The notes beneath the pieces are model-generated. The model did not search any database, had not been told where the DNA came from, and saw only the letters and a program-made list of their open reading frames with translations. From NCBI RefSeq assembly GCF_001905345.1, contig NZ_LFBV01000010.1:199955-263954 (forward strand): a stretch of DNA of 64,000 bases. The letters are read 5' to 3'. Within the stretch, counting starts at the first letter, position 1. Every line of letters starts with the position of its first letter. The position numbers were made by a program, and so were the translations under genes. Positions 45,361 through 54,295 of this stretch are shown in pieces. The DNA is from Streptomyces uncialis. GTDB taxonomy: Bacteria > Actinomycetota > Actinomycetes > Streptomycetales > Streptomycetaceae.

Positions 45361-45556
45361 GCGGAACGCCCCTCCTCGCGCACTCGCCCGGCTACGGGAG
45401 GGGGTGGGCGGGAATCTCTGCCCGCAGACTCCGACGCCATCAGTGCGGCCACTGAACGTCCGTACCGAGCGCGTTGGAGCGAGGACGGAGAATCCCGACC
45501 GGCACCGACCCGAAAAACCGGCCGGACGCGCCCCAAAGGGGCGCGGGGAACTGCGC
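45361..45556. repeat. Inverted duplicate of a block at 34.6-34.8 kb
   Basis: This stretch matches the reverse complement of about 34589-34790: shared runs include GTGGGCGGGAATCTCTGCCC, GCAGACTCCGA, GTACCGAGCGCGTTGGAGCG and GACGGAGAATCCCGACCGGC, ending in the hairpin GCGCCCCAAAGGGGCGC. The two copies lie about 10.6 kb apart in opposite orientation. Confidence 0.87.
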
Positions 45557-45900
45557 AGGAACGAGGGCGACCCGCACCCGAAGAACAGCACCAGCCAGGC
45601 AGCGCCCCCCTAGGGGCGCGGGGAACTGCGCAAAAGACGAGGGCAGACCCGCATCCGAAGAACACCGAACCGGGGCAGCATCCAGGGGCGCGGGGAACTG
45701 CGCGAAACCCACGAACGACGGCACAGGAACGAAGTACGCCCGGCACAGAAGACCCAGGGGCGCGGGGAACCGCGCAAGAACGAGGGCGGACCCGCACCCG
45801 AAGGGCAACGGTCAAGGGCAGCACCTCAGGGGCGCGGGGAACTGCGCACCCACCGAGCGACGGCACAGGAACAAGTGCGCCCACCCGGACAGACCTAGGA
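45538..45900 (+). repeat. 72-bp tandem repeat array (cluster 4)
   Basis: Five direct copies with cores at 45538, 45613, 45685, 45757 and 45829, i.e. spacing 75, 72, 72 and 72 bp. Each unit has the 19-bp core (C/T variants in AACTGCGC), then ACGAGGGC-GACCCGCA-CCGAAG and a short variable tail. It lies between the convergent SUKH and ROK genes. Beyond it, 45850-46013 holds degenerate pieces such as ACAGGAACAAGTGCGCCCAC, found also in cluster 2. No gene seen. Confidence 0.92.
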
Positions 45901-46013
45901 AGCGCGAGCGAAGGCGACCCGCACAGGAACAAGTACGCCCACCCGGACGAACCCGGGCCCGCCGGCGCCGGGCGGGAGCCGAGGGGTGGGTGGGCGGGAG
46001 AGAAACCCACCCC

Positions 46014-47213
46014 CTACACGCCCAGCGCGGACAACCGCTCCTCCACCCGCTCCGCCCCGTACAACTCCTCCACCACCATCGCCCCCGCCCCCACCAGCCC
46101 CGCCCGCTCCCCGAGCCGCGCCGTGACCACCTCCAGCCGGGCGGTGGACCGCGGCAGCGCCCGCTGGTAGAGCAACTCCCGTACGCCCGTGAGGAACGCC
46201 GTCCCCGCGAGGTCACCGGCGATCATCAGCACCCCGGGGTTCAGCAGGGTGACCACCGTCGCCAGTACCTCCCCGACCGCCCGCCCGGCCTCCCGGGCCA
46301 GCCGCACCGCCTCGGGATGCCCCGCGGCGAGCAGCGCCCCCACGTCCGACCCGGACGCGGCGGGCACCCCGAGGTCCGTGAGCCGCCGCGCCAGCGCCCG
46401 CCCGCTGGCGACCGCCGCGAGACAGCCGTAGGACCCGCACTTGCAGAGCGCGTCCGCGCCGGCCGGTACCCGGACGTGCCCGATGTCCCCGGCCCCGCCG
46501 TCGATCCCCCGGTACACCGACCCGTCCACTATCACCCCGGCCCCGATCCCGGTCGACACCTTGACCAGCGCGAACGCGGAGCATCCGGGGAAGGACGCGC
46601 GCTGTTCCCCGTACGCCATGAGGTTGGCGTCGTTGTCGACCAGGACGGGTACGTCCCCGGTGCCCGTCCGGGCGGTGAAGGCGTGGCACAGCCGTCCCCG
46701 GATGTCGTGGCCGTCCCAGCCGGGCATGATCGGCGGCTGGACGACCCGCCCGGTCGAGGTGTCGACGGGCCCGGGGACGGCGAGCCCTATCCCGCACACC
46801 CGCGCGGGGTCCCGGCCCGCGCGGTCCAGCAACCCGGCGAACCAGCCGCCGAGTTCGCCGAGCACGGACTCGGGGCCGTCCTCGACCCGCAGCGGCCGGG
46901 TGTGTTCGGCGAGCGGTGTCCCGTCGAGGGTGAGGACGGCGGCGCGGGCGTGCCGGGTGCCGAGGTCGGCGGCGAGCACCACCGCGTGGACGGTGTCGAA
47001 CTCCAGCCGCGCCGAGGGGCGTCCGCCGAGGGGTGAGCCGACCGGTCCGGCCACGCCCTCCCGCAGCCAGCCCGCCCGGAAGAGCCGGTCGAGCCGCAGT
47101 CCCACGGTCGCCCGCGACAGCCCGGTGGCCTCCTGGAGCGCCCCACGGGTGGTGGCCCGTCCGCTGCGCACCAACTGGAGCAGGTCCCCCGATGTCGTCC
47201 GCTGCCCGCCCAT
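46014..47213 (-). CDS. ROK family transcriptional regulator
   Basis: 399 residues: N-terminal winged HTH (GDLLQLVRSGRATTRGALQEATGLSRATV), then a sugar-kinase-like ROK domain with ADLGTRHARAAVL, PVLVDNDANLMAYGE, the GIGAGVIVDG loop and the zinc-type motif GHVRVPAGADALCKCGSYGCL (residues are split here by family convention into His and Cys ligands). It senses a sugar or sugar phosphate. ATG 47213 follows AGGGGG. It is divergent from the two-gene glycosidase operon at 47532, its likely target. Confidence 0.95.
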   Translation of the reverse strand: MGGQRTTSGDLLQLVRSGRATTRGALQEATGLSRATVGLRLDRLFRAGWLREGVAGPVGSPLGGRPSARLEFDTVHAVVLAADLGTRHARAAVLTLDGTPLAEHTRPLRVEDGPESVLGELGGWFAGLLDRAGRDPARVCGIGLAVPGPVDTSTGRVVQPPIMPGWDGHDIRGRLCHAFTARTGTGDVPVLVDNDANLMAYGEQRASFPGCSAFALVKVSTGIGAGVIVDGSVYRGIDGGAGDIGHVRVPAGADALCKCGSYGCLAAVASGRALARRLTDLGVPAASGSDVGALLAAGHPEAVRLAREAGRAVGEVLATVVTLLNPGVLMIAGDLAGTAFLTGVRELLYQRALPRSTARLEVVTARLGERAGLVGAGAMVVEELYGAERVEERLSALGV

Positions 47214-47531
47214 GCGTACCCCCTTGCGTCGACCGATCGCACGTTACATATTGAGTTCTGCGTACCGAACAGACATAACCCGGCGGCGCGCACAGCGGAA
47301 CTGACGCACCGCCACCCAGCCGCACCCACGGTCACGGTCACAGCCCCCGCCACGCACACCCCCGCACCCCGGCTCACGCCCACCGCCCCCGCACCCGCAC
47401 CCGCACCCGCACCCAGGTTCACGCCCGACGCCACGCCCTCAGCCGCACCCGCGCCCCAAGCTCACGCTCGACGCCGCACCCACCCTCACGCCCACGACCC
47501 GTCCCCGAAACCACGGCCCGGGGAGACCCGC
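47214..47531. promoter_or_regulatory. Divergent control region with an AT-rich element and hexamer repeat
   Basis: The 318-bp gap includes an AT-rich island near 47243-47279 with GTTA and TAAC ends and GTTC/GAAC inside (imperfect inverted arms), a plausible ROK operator and promoter. Four copies of CCCGCA lie at 47388-47411. No gene seen. Confidence 0.45.
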
Positions 47532-49130
47532 GTGTACCGCACCACCCAGCATCCACCGTCCGCCCCGCCGCCCGGTCCCGCGCCCCCCGGTTCCCCCGCG
47601 GCCGGTTCCCCCGAGGCCGGTCCCCCGGTGCCGGGGAGCCTCGCCGAGCGTGCCGCGCGGGTCCTCGACGCCAACTGGACGGGCACGTCGACCGTGCCGT
47701 CCCGCGCGCTGTACCCGCACCAGTGGTCCTGGGACTCCGCGTTCGTCGCGATCGGGCTGCGTCATGTGTCGCCGCTGCGGGCCCAGACCGAGCTGGAGAC
47801 GCTGATGCGCGCCCAGTGGGCGGACGGCCGGGTGCCGCACATCGTGTTCAACCCCGGGGTCCCGTCCGGCGCGTACTTCCCGGGCCCGGACTTCTGGCGG
47901 TCGGGGAGCGCGGGCCGGGCGGCGGGCGCCCCGCGCGCGGTGGCGACCTCGGGCCTGGTGCAGCCCCCGGTGCACGCGCTGGCCGTGTGGCTGACGCACC
48001 TCGCGGACCCGGCGCTGTCCCGCGCGCGGGGCTTCCTGGCGCGGCTGCGGCCGGGGCTCGCGGCGTGGCACCGCTATCTGCTGGGCCGCCGGGACGCGGG
48101 CGGCGGCGGGCTGGCCGCCGTGGTGCACCCCTGGGAGCAGGGGATGGACAACAGCCCGTGCTGGGACGCCCCGCTGGCCCGGGTGGAGCCCGCGCCGCCG
48201 GACTCGTTCCACCGGGCGGACCTGGCCCACGGCGCGGCCGGGGACCGGCCGACGGATCTGGACTACCGGCGCTACGTACGGCTGGCCACCGGCTACCGGG
48301 ACGGCGGGTACGCCGACTCCCCGGCGGTGTTCGGGGAGTTCGCCGTGGAGGACCCGGCGTTCAACGCGCTGCTGATCCTGTCCGAGCACGCGCTCGCCCG
48401 GATCACCGCCGAACTGCGCGGCGACGGGTCCGCCCGGGAGGCGCGCGCCGAGCGGCTGACCGCCGCGCTGGTGCGGCGGCTGTGGGACCCGGAGCGGGAG
48501 ATGTTCCTGTGCCGGGACCTGCGCACGGACGCTCTCGTCCCGGAGCGCGGGGCGGCGGGCCTGGTGCCGCTGGTGCTGCCCGCGCTGCCGCGCCCGGTGG
48601 TGGGCGCGCTGCTGCGCACGCTGCGGGGACCGCACTTCGGCCTGGGCGGCGCCGCCCGGCTGGTCCCGAGCTACGACCTGACGGGCGCCGCGTTCGATCC
48701 GCGCCGCTACTGGCGGGGTCCGGCGTGGTTCAACGTCAACTGGCTGCTGGAGCGCGGGCTGCGGCTGCACGGCGAGCGCACGGCGGCCGACGCGCTGCGT
48801 TCCGCGCTGCTGACGACGGCCGGCGAGTCCGGGTTCGCGGAGTACGTGGACCCCCGTTCCGGTGAGGCGCGCGGTGCCCGGGACTTCTCGTGGACGGCGG
48901 CGCTGGCCCTGGACCTGGCCGTCACCGGCACCTCACCGGACGTCAAGGACCCGGCAACGTGCGCGAACGGCCCGGGCCACACGGGTACAACAGGCAGGAC
49001 GAGCACGACGAGCGCGACGAGTACGGACAACATGGACAGCGCGGGCAGGATGAACGGCGCGGACAGCGCGGGCGGCACGGACGACGGGCGCGGGGCGAGG
49101 GAATCGAAGTGGGAGGCCGACGATGAGTGA
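47532..49130 (+). CDS. MGH1-like/GH63-related glycoside hydrolase
   Basis: 532 residues. (Alpha/alpha)6-barrel hydrolase of the mannosylglycerate-hydrolase/GH63 C-terminal type: YPHQWSWDSAFVAIGLRHV, HPWEQGMDNSPCWD, SFHRADLA, and RRYWRGPAWFNVNWLLERGLRLHG. These bracket the expected acid Asp and Glu residues. The first ~35 residues are a Pro/Ala tail. The last ~60 residues are a Thr/Ser/Gly/Asp repeat tail encoded by 9- and 12-bp repeats, probably disordered. GTG 47532 has GGGGAG upstream. Its stop overlaps the next gene start by 8 nt, so the two are co-translated. Confidence 0.9.
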   Translation: MYRTTQHPPSAPPPGPAPPGSPAAGSPEAGPPVPGSLAERAARVLDANWTGTSTVPSRALYPHQWSWDSAFVAIGLRHVSPLRAQTELETLMRAQWADGRVPHIVFNPGVPSGAYFPGPDFWRSGSAGRAAGAPRAVATSGLVQPPVHALAVWLTHLADPALSRARGFLARLRPGLAAWHRYLLGRRDAGGGGLAAVVHPWEQGMDNSPCWDAPLARVEPAPPDSFHRADLAHGAAGDRPTDLDYRRYVRLATGYRDGGYADSPAVFGEFAVEDPAFNALLILSEHALARITAELRGDGSAREARAERLTAALVRRLWDPEREMFLCRDLRTDALVPERGAAGLVPLVLPALPRPVVGALLRTLRGPHFGLGGAARLVPSYDLTGAAFDPRRYWRGPAWFNVNWLLERGLRLHGERTAADALRSALLTTAGESGFAEYVDPRSGEARGARDFSWTAALALDLAVTGTSPDVKDPATCANGPGHTGTTGRTSTTSATSTDNMDSAGRMNGADSAGGTDDGRGARESKWEADDE

Positions 49131-51078
49131 GCGGCGTCATGTGCTGGTGCACGGCGGGACCTTCGCCGCCGTCGGCTCCGGCGGGGACATCACCGGGGTA
49201 CGGACGGGCGGCGATTCACCGGACGGGCTGTTCGTCCGGGACGCCCGTCATCTGAGCCGCTGGCAGCTCACCGTGGACGGCGCCGTCCCGGACACGCTGT
49301 CCCCGGTGGGTCCCGGGGACACGGCGCGCTGCGTCCTGGTGCCGCGCGGCGGCCGTCAGGAGCCGCCGTCCTGCACGGTCATCCGGGAGCAGGGCATCGG
49401 CGAGCACGGGCTCGTGGAGTCGCTGCGGGTGGTGAGCAACCGTTCGGTGCCGACGACGGTACGGCTGGGGCTGACGGTGGACGCCGACTTCACCGACCCG
49501 TTCGAGCTGCGCCGGGACCACCGGACGTACGCGAAGACCGGTACGGTCCGCACCCGCGAGGCCCAGGACGGCGGGGTGATGTTCGGCTACCGCCGTGGCG
49601 AATGGTTTTCCCGCACGGAGATCACGGCCGATCCCGCCCCGGACGCCGTCGAGGAGACGGGTACCGGGGCGCGGCGGCTGGTGTGGGCGCTGGAGCTGGC
49701 GCCGCACGCGGAGACGGAGGTACGGCTGCGGGTGACCGCCCATCCGCACGGGGAGGTCTCGGTGCCCCGGGTGCCGGACTCCCCGGCGCAGGCGGCGGGC
49801 GACCTCGACGCGCTGCGCGAGGAGCTGGCGGCCCAGTGCACGGCCGTCCCGGACACCGGCTGGCCGGAGCTGACGGAGGCGTGCGCGCGGGGCCTCGCGG
49901 ATCTGGCGGTGCTGCGGGTGCGGGCGGCCGGTCCGGACGGCGAGGAGCTGCGGGTCCCGGCGGCGGGCATCCCCTGGTTCCCGGCGCTGCTCGGCCGGGA
50001 CGCCCTGCTGACCTCGCTGTTCCTGCTGCCGCATCTGCCCGCCCTGGCGGCGGCGACGCTGCCCGCGCTGGCGGCGACCCAGGCGACGGAACGGGAGATG
50101 TCCCGGGGCGCCGTCGCCCAGCCGGGGAAGATCGTGCACGAGGTGCGGCACGGCGAGCTGGCGCACTTCGACCAGGTCCCGTACGGCCGTTACTACGGTT
50201 CGGTGGACGCGACCCCGCTGTTCCTCGTCCTCCTGGACGCGTACACGGAGTCGACCGGTGACCGTTCCCTGGCCCGGCGGCTGGAGCCGCAGGCGCGGGC
50301 CGCGATGGCGTGGATGCTGGAGCACGGCGGGCTGAGCACGTACGGCTATCTCGTCTACCACGCGGACGAGGGCGGTCTGGCCAACCAGAACTGGAAGGAC
50401 TCCCCCGGCGCGATCTGCCGCGCGGACGGGACCCGTCCGACGGGTCCGGTGGTCGCGGCGGGCGCCCAGGGCTACGCGTACGACGCGCTGCGCCGCACCG
50501 CGTTCCTGGCCCGCACGGTGTGGGACGACGACGACTACGCGGAGCTGCTGATGCGGGTGGCGGCGGATCTGCGGGACCGGTTCCAGCGGGACTTCTGGAT
50601 GGCGGGTCACGCGTTCCCGGCGCTGGCGCTGGACGGCGACGGGCGTCCGCTGGACGCGCTGGCGTCCGACGCGGGGCATCTGCTGTGGTCGGGGCTGCTC
50701 GACAAGGAGTACGGGGTGGTGGTCGGGCGGCGGCTGCTGGAGCCGGACTTCTTCTCGGGGTGGGGGGTGCGGACGCTGGCCGCCGGACAGCCCGCCTATC
50801 ACCCGCTGTCGTACCACCGGGGTTCGGTGTGGCCGCACGACAACGCCCTGATCGCCCTGGGCCTGGCCCGCTACGGGCTGCACGACGAGGCGCGGACGGT
50901 GGCGCGCGGGGTGCTGGCCGCCGCGCGGGCCGGGGGCGGCCGGCTGCCGGAGGTACTGGCGGGCTACTCCCGCGAGACCCACCCGGAGCCCGTCCCGTAC
51001 CCGCACGCGTGCGTCCGGGAGTCCCGTTCGGCGGCGGCACCCTTCGCCTTGCTGACGGCCATAGGGGGCGGTCTGTAG
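49123..51078 (+). CDS. Amylo-alpha-1,6-glucosidase / glycogen-debranching-type protein
   Basis: 651 residues. The N-terminal glycogen-debranching domain (GLFVRDARHLSRWQLTVDG, ~residues 35-260) is followed by an (alpha/alpha)6 domain with GIPWFPALLGRDALLTSL, GKIVHEVRHGELAHF, YGSVDATPLFLVLLDAY, NQNWKDSPGAI, and YHRGSVWPHDNALIALG. The acidic catalytic residues occur in the standard blocks. Cleaves a branched or small glucoside in the cytoplasm. ATG overlaps the end of the preceding gene, forming a two-gene ROK-regulated sugar operon. Confidence 0.92.
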   Translation: MSERRHVLVHGGTFAAVGSGGDITGVRTGGDSPDGLFVRDARHLSRWQLTVDGAVPDTLSPVGPGDTARCVLVPRGGRQEPPSCTVIREQGIGEHGLVESLRVVSNRSVPTTVRLGLTVDADFTDPFELRRDHRTYAKTGTVRTREAQDGGVMFGYRRGEWFSRTEITADPAPDAVEETGTGARRLVWALELAPHAETEVRLRVTAHPHGEVSVPRVPDSPAQAAGDLDALREELAAQCTAVPDTGWPELTEACARGLADLAVLRVRAAGPDGEELRVPAAGIPWFPALLGRDALLTSLFLLPHLPALAAATLPALAATQATEREMSRGAVAQPGKIVHEVRHGELAHFDQVPYGRYYGSVDATPLFLVLLDAYTESTGDRSLARRLEPQARAAMAWMLEHGGLSTYGYLVYHADEGGLANQNWKDSPGAICRADGTRPTGPVVAAGAQGYAYDALRRTAFLARTVWDDDDYAELLMRVAADLRDRFQRDFWMAGHAFPALALDGDGRPLDALASDAGHLLWSGLLDKEYGVVVGRRLLEPDFFSGWGVRTLAAGQPAYHPLSYHRGSVWPHDNALIALGLARYGLHDEARTVARGVLAAARAGGGRLPEVLAGYSRETHPEPVPYPHACVRESRSAAAPFALLTAIGGGL

Positions 51079-51309
51079 GCCCCGGCGGGGCAGTCCGCAG
51101 AGCCCCTGGCGGGACGGTCGGCGGCCCTCGCGTCAACGGCGTGAGGTCCCCGAACGGGTGAGTCGCCGGGCTCCGGGCCCAGGTGTGCGGGACCCGCCCC
51201 GCGCCGAACGGGCGACTGACCGGACGGGACGGGCCGGGGCCGACCACCGACGACCGTACGGACTCGACCGCACCGGCCGCCCGGGCTCAGCCGCGCCGGC
51301 CGTACGGGC

Positions 51310-52605
51310 TCAGCCGCCGGAGGTGTCCAGCTCCGCTTCCTCGCTGACGCCCGCGCAGTCGTACGGGTCCTTCAGCCAGCCGTCGGGGAGGACGACGCGG
51401 TTGTTGCCGGAGGTGCGGCCCCGGGGGCCGTCCGCGCCGAGCGGCCAGTCCTGGGCGAGGTCCAGCTCCGCGAGGCCCTCCGACAGTTCCGCGAGCGACG
51501 AGCTGATCGCCAGGCGCTTGCGCATCTCGGAGCCGACCGCGAAGCCCTTGAGGTACCAGGCGACGTGCTTGCGGAAGTCGATGACGCCCCGCGCCTCGTC
51601 GCCCAGCCACTCCCCCAGCAGGGTCGCGTGCCGGACCATCACGGCGGCCACCCGTTCCAGCGAGGGCGCGGCCGGTTCGCCGGTGCCCTCGAAGGCGGCG
51701 ACGAGGTCGGCGAAGAGCCAGGGACGGCCCAGGCAGCCCCGGCCGACGACCACGCCGTCGCAGCCGGTCTCGCGGACCATCCGCAGGGCGTCGGCGGCGG
51801 ACCAGATGTCGCCGTTGCCGAGGACGGGGATCTCCGGGACATGGTCCTTGAGCCGCGCGATCGCGTCCCAGTCGGCCGTGCCGCCGTAGTGCTGGGCGGC
51901 GGTCCTGCCGTGCAGGGCGATCGCGGTGACGCCCTCCTCGACGGCGATCCGGCCCGCGTCCAGGTACGTGATGTGGTCGTCGTCGATGCCCTTGCGCATC
52001 TTCATGGTGACGGGGAGGTCCCCGGCGCCGGTGACGGCCTCGCGCAGGATCGCCCGCAGCAGGTGCCGCTTGTACGGGAGCGCCGAGCCGCCGCCCTTGC
52101 GGGTGACCTTCGGGACGGGGCAGCCGAAGTTCAGGTCGATGTGATCGGCGAGCCCCTCGTCCGCGATCATCCGGACGGCCTTGCCGACGGTCGCCGGGTC
52201 GACCCCGTACAGCTGGAGGGAACGGGGCGTCTCGCTGGCGTCGAAGCGGATGAGCTGCATGGTCTTGTCGTTGCGCTCGACCAGCGCCCGGGTGGTGATC
52301 ATCTCGCTGACGAAGAGCCCCTTCCCGCCGCTGAACTCCCGGCACAGGGTGCGGAAGGGCGCGTTGGTGATGCCCGCCATGGGGGCGAGCACCACGGGCG
52401 GGACCACCGGGTACGGACCGATCGCCAGCCCGCCCCCGGACGGCAGGGCGGCCGGGGCGGGGCCGGGGCCGGGGGGACCGGCGGGCACACGCACGGCGGC
52501 GCTCGCGGGTGGGCTCACGGGGGCGGGGAAGTCAGCTGCGGAAGTCATCGCGGGATCGGCCATCGACGGGGACGGGGACGGGGGCATCCCACCATTGTCC
52601 CGCAC
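51310..52605 (-). CDS. dusB: tRNA-dihydrouridine synthase
   Basis: 431-residue FMN-dependent Dus enzyme. TIM barrel starts VVLAPMAGITNAPFRTLCREF; catalytic Cys in NFGCPVPKV, KMRKGIDDDHITY, ALHGRTAAQHYGG, NGDIWSAADAL, and a C-terminal helical tRNA-binding domain. A Pro/Ala-rich N-terminal extension of about 40 residues is present. GTG 52605 is chosen since GAGGTGAGG lies 7 nt upstream; later ATGs (52587, 52563) have no site. It converts U to dihydrouridine in tRNA D-loops. Divergent from the MFS exporter, with a shared promoter gap of only 45 bp. Confidence 0.95.
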   Translation of the reverse strand: MRDNGGMPPSPSPSMADPAMTSAADFPAPVSPPASAAVRVPAGPPGPGPAPAALPSGGGLAIGPYPVVPPVVLAPMAGITNAPFRTLCREFSGGKGLFVSEMITTRALVERNDKTMQLIRFDASETPRSLQLYGVDPATVGKAVRMIADEGLADHIDLNFGCPVPKVTRKGGGSALPYKRHLLRAILREAVTGAGDLPVTMKMRKGIDDDHITYLDAGRIAVEEGVTAIALHGRTAAQHYGGTADWDAIARLKDHVPEIPVLGNGDIWSAADALRMVRETGCDGVVVGRGCLGRPWLFADLVAAFEGTGEPAAPSLERVAAVMVRHATLLGEWLGDEARGVIDFRKHVAWYLKGFAVGSEMRKRLAISSSLAELSEGLAELDLAQDWPLGADGPRGRTSGNNRVVLPDGWLKDPYDCAGVSEEAELDTSGG

Positions 52606-52650
52606 GGCGCGCCTCACCTCAAGGTCGTTAGTTAGACGTACTATTAATGA

Positions 52651-54135
52651 ATGCGGGAATCGACCCCCAAGCGGCTGGGCGCACCGGCGAACACGCAGGT
52701 CAACCCCCGGCTCGTGCTGGCGATCTGCTGTATGAGCCTGCTGATCGTCAGCCTCGACACCACCATCCTGAACGTCGCCCTGCCGACCCTCCAGCGCGAC
52801 CTCCACGCCGATCTGTCGGACCTCCAGTGGACCATCGACGCGTACACCCTCGTCCTCGCCTCGCTGCTGATGCTCGCGGGCTCCACCGCCGACCGGATCG
52901 GCCGCCGCCGGGTCTTCGTGGCGGGCCTGGCCGTGTTCTCCGCCGGTTCCCTGCTCTGCTCGCTCGCCCCCGGCCTCGGCTGGCTCGTCGCCTTCCGGAT
53001 GATCCAGGCCGTCGGCGGCTCCATGCTGAACCCGGTCGCCATGTCGATCATCACCAACACCTTCACCGACCCGCGTGAGCGGGCCCGCGCCATCGGCGTC
53101 TGGGGCGCGGTCGTCGGGATCTCGATGGCGGCGGGCCCGCTGGTCGGCGGACTGCTCGTGGACACCGTCGGCTGGCGGTCGATCTTCTGGATCAACGTCC
53201 CGGTCGGGATCGCCGCGCTGCTGCTCACCCTGCGGTTCGTCCCCGAGTCCCGGGCGCCCCGCCCCCGCCGGCCCGACCCCGTCGGACAGCTGCTGGTGAT
53301 CGCGCTGCTCGGCTCGCTGACGTACGGGATCATCGAGGCGCCGGACGCCGGGGTGACGTCCCCGCTGATCCTGGGCTGCGCCGCCGTCGCCGTCGCCGCG
53401 CTGGTGACCCTCGTCCGCTACGAGTCGCGGCACCCGGAGCCGCTGATCGATCCGCGCTTCTTCCGCAGCGCCCCGTTCACCGGGGCGACCGTGATCGCGG
53501 TGTGCGCGTTCGCCGCGCTCGGCGGCTTCCTGTTCCTGAGCACCCTGTACCTCCAGGAGGTGCGCGAGCTGTCCGCGCTGCGCGCCGGACTGTGGATGCT
53601 GCCCATGGCCGCCATGGCGTTCCTGTGCTCCCCGCTGTCCGGACGGCTGCTGGGGGTGAAGGGACCGCGTCCGCCGCTGGTGATCGCCGGGGTCGCGATC
53701 GCCACCACGGGCGTGCTGTTCGCCGCGTTCGCCGTCGAGACCTCGGACCTCGGGCTGCTCCTCGGGTACACGCTGTTCGGCCTGGGCTTCGGCTTCGTCA
53801 ACGCGCCCATCACCAACACCGCCGTCTCCGGGATGCCCGACGCGCAGGCCGGGGTCGCCGCCGCGATCGCCTCCACCAGCCGCCAGACCGGCACCACCCT
53901 CGGGGTCGCGGTCATCGGTTCGGTGCTGGCGACCGGGGTGAGCGCCGCCGCGTACCGGGCGGAGTTCGTCGACGCCGCGCGGCCCGCGTGGTGGATCATC
54001 GCGGGCTGCGGCACGGTCGTCCTGGTCCTGGGCCTGCTGACCACGGGCCGCTGGGCCGAACGCACGGCCCGCCGCACCGCCCGCGGACTGGCGGATCCGG
54101 CCCCCGCCCTCCGGGACGGGAACAGCCATGGGTGA
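52651..54135 (+). CDS. DHA2 (EmrB/QacA-type) MFS exporter
   Basis: 494 residues, about 14 TM helices. Motifs LDTTILNVALPTLQRDLHA and SSTADRIGRRRVF-type loop (LAGSTADRIGRRRVFVAG), and motif C-like GPLVGGLLVDTVGWRSIF. Hydrophilic drug/proton antiporter in the inner membrane. ATG 52651 lies only ~7 nt after a TACTAT -10 box (52639-52644), so the transcript may be leaderless. An imperfect TTAGTTAGAC/GTACTATTAA palindrome overlaps it and looks like a TetR-type operator; no regulator is adjacent. Confidence 0.93.
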   Translation: MRESTPKRLGAPANTQVNPRLVLAICCMSLLIVSLDTTILNVALPTLQRDLHADLSDLQWTIDAYTLVLASLLMLAGSTADRIGRRRVFVAGLAVFSAGSLLCSLAPGLGWLVAFRMIQAVGGSMLNPVAMSIITNTFTDPRERARAIGVWGAVVGISMAAGPLVGGLLVDTVGWRSIFWINVPVGIAALLLTLRFVPESRAPRPRRPDPVGQLLVIALLGSLTYGIIEAPDAGVTSPLILGCAAVAVAALVTLVRYESRHPEPLIDPRFFRSAPFTGATVIAVCAFAALGGFLFLSTLYLQEVRELSALRAGLWMLPMAAMAFLCSPLSGRLLGVKGPRPPLVIAGVAIATTGVLFAAFAVETSDLGLLLGYTLFGLGFGFVNAPITNTAVSGMPDAQAGVAAAIASTSRQTGTTLGVAVIGSVLATGVSAAAYRAEFVDAARPAWWIIAGCGTVVLVLGLLTTGRWAERTARRTARGLADPAPALRDGNSHG

Positions 54136-54295
54136 GCGGCCGACCCGGCGGTCGGCGTGATCCCGCCGCCCGGACACCGATGAGTTCCGGACCCGCCTAA
54201 GGTCTCCCCTCATGACAGGCCCGCCGGCGCGGCGGGCCCGGGGAGCACGCCGTCACCGGACGCGCCCCGTACGGCACGAAAGGCGGGACGGCACG

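Noticed and set aside
51310..54213. 967-codon frame that extends dusB over the MFS exporter
   Set aside because: Upstream part is antisense to the MFS gene; GTG 52605 has its own ribosome site.
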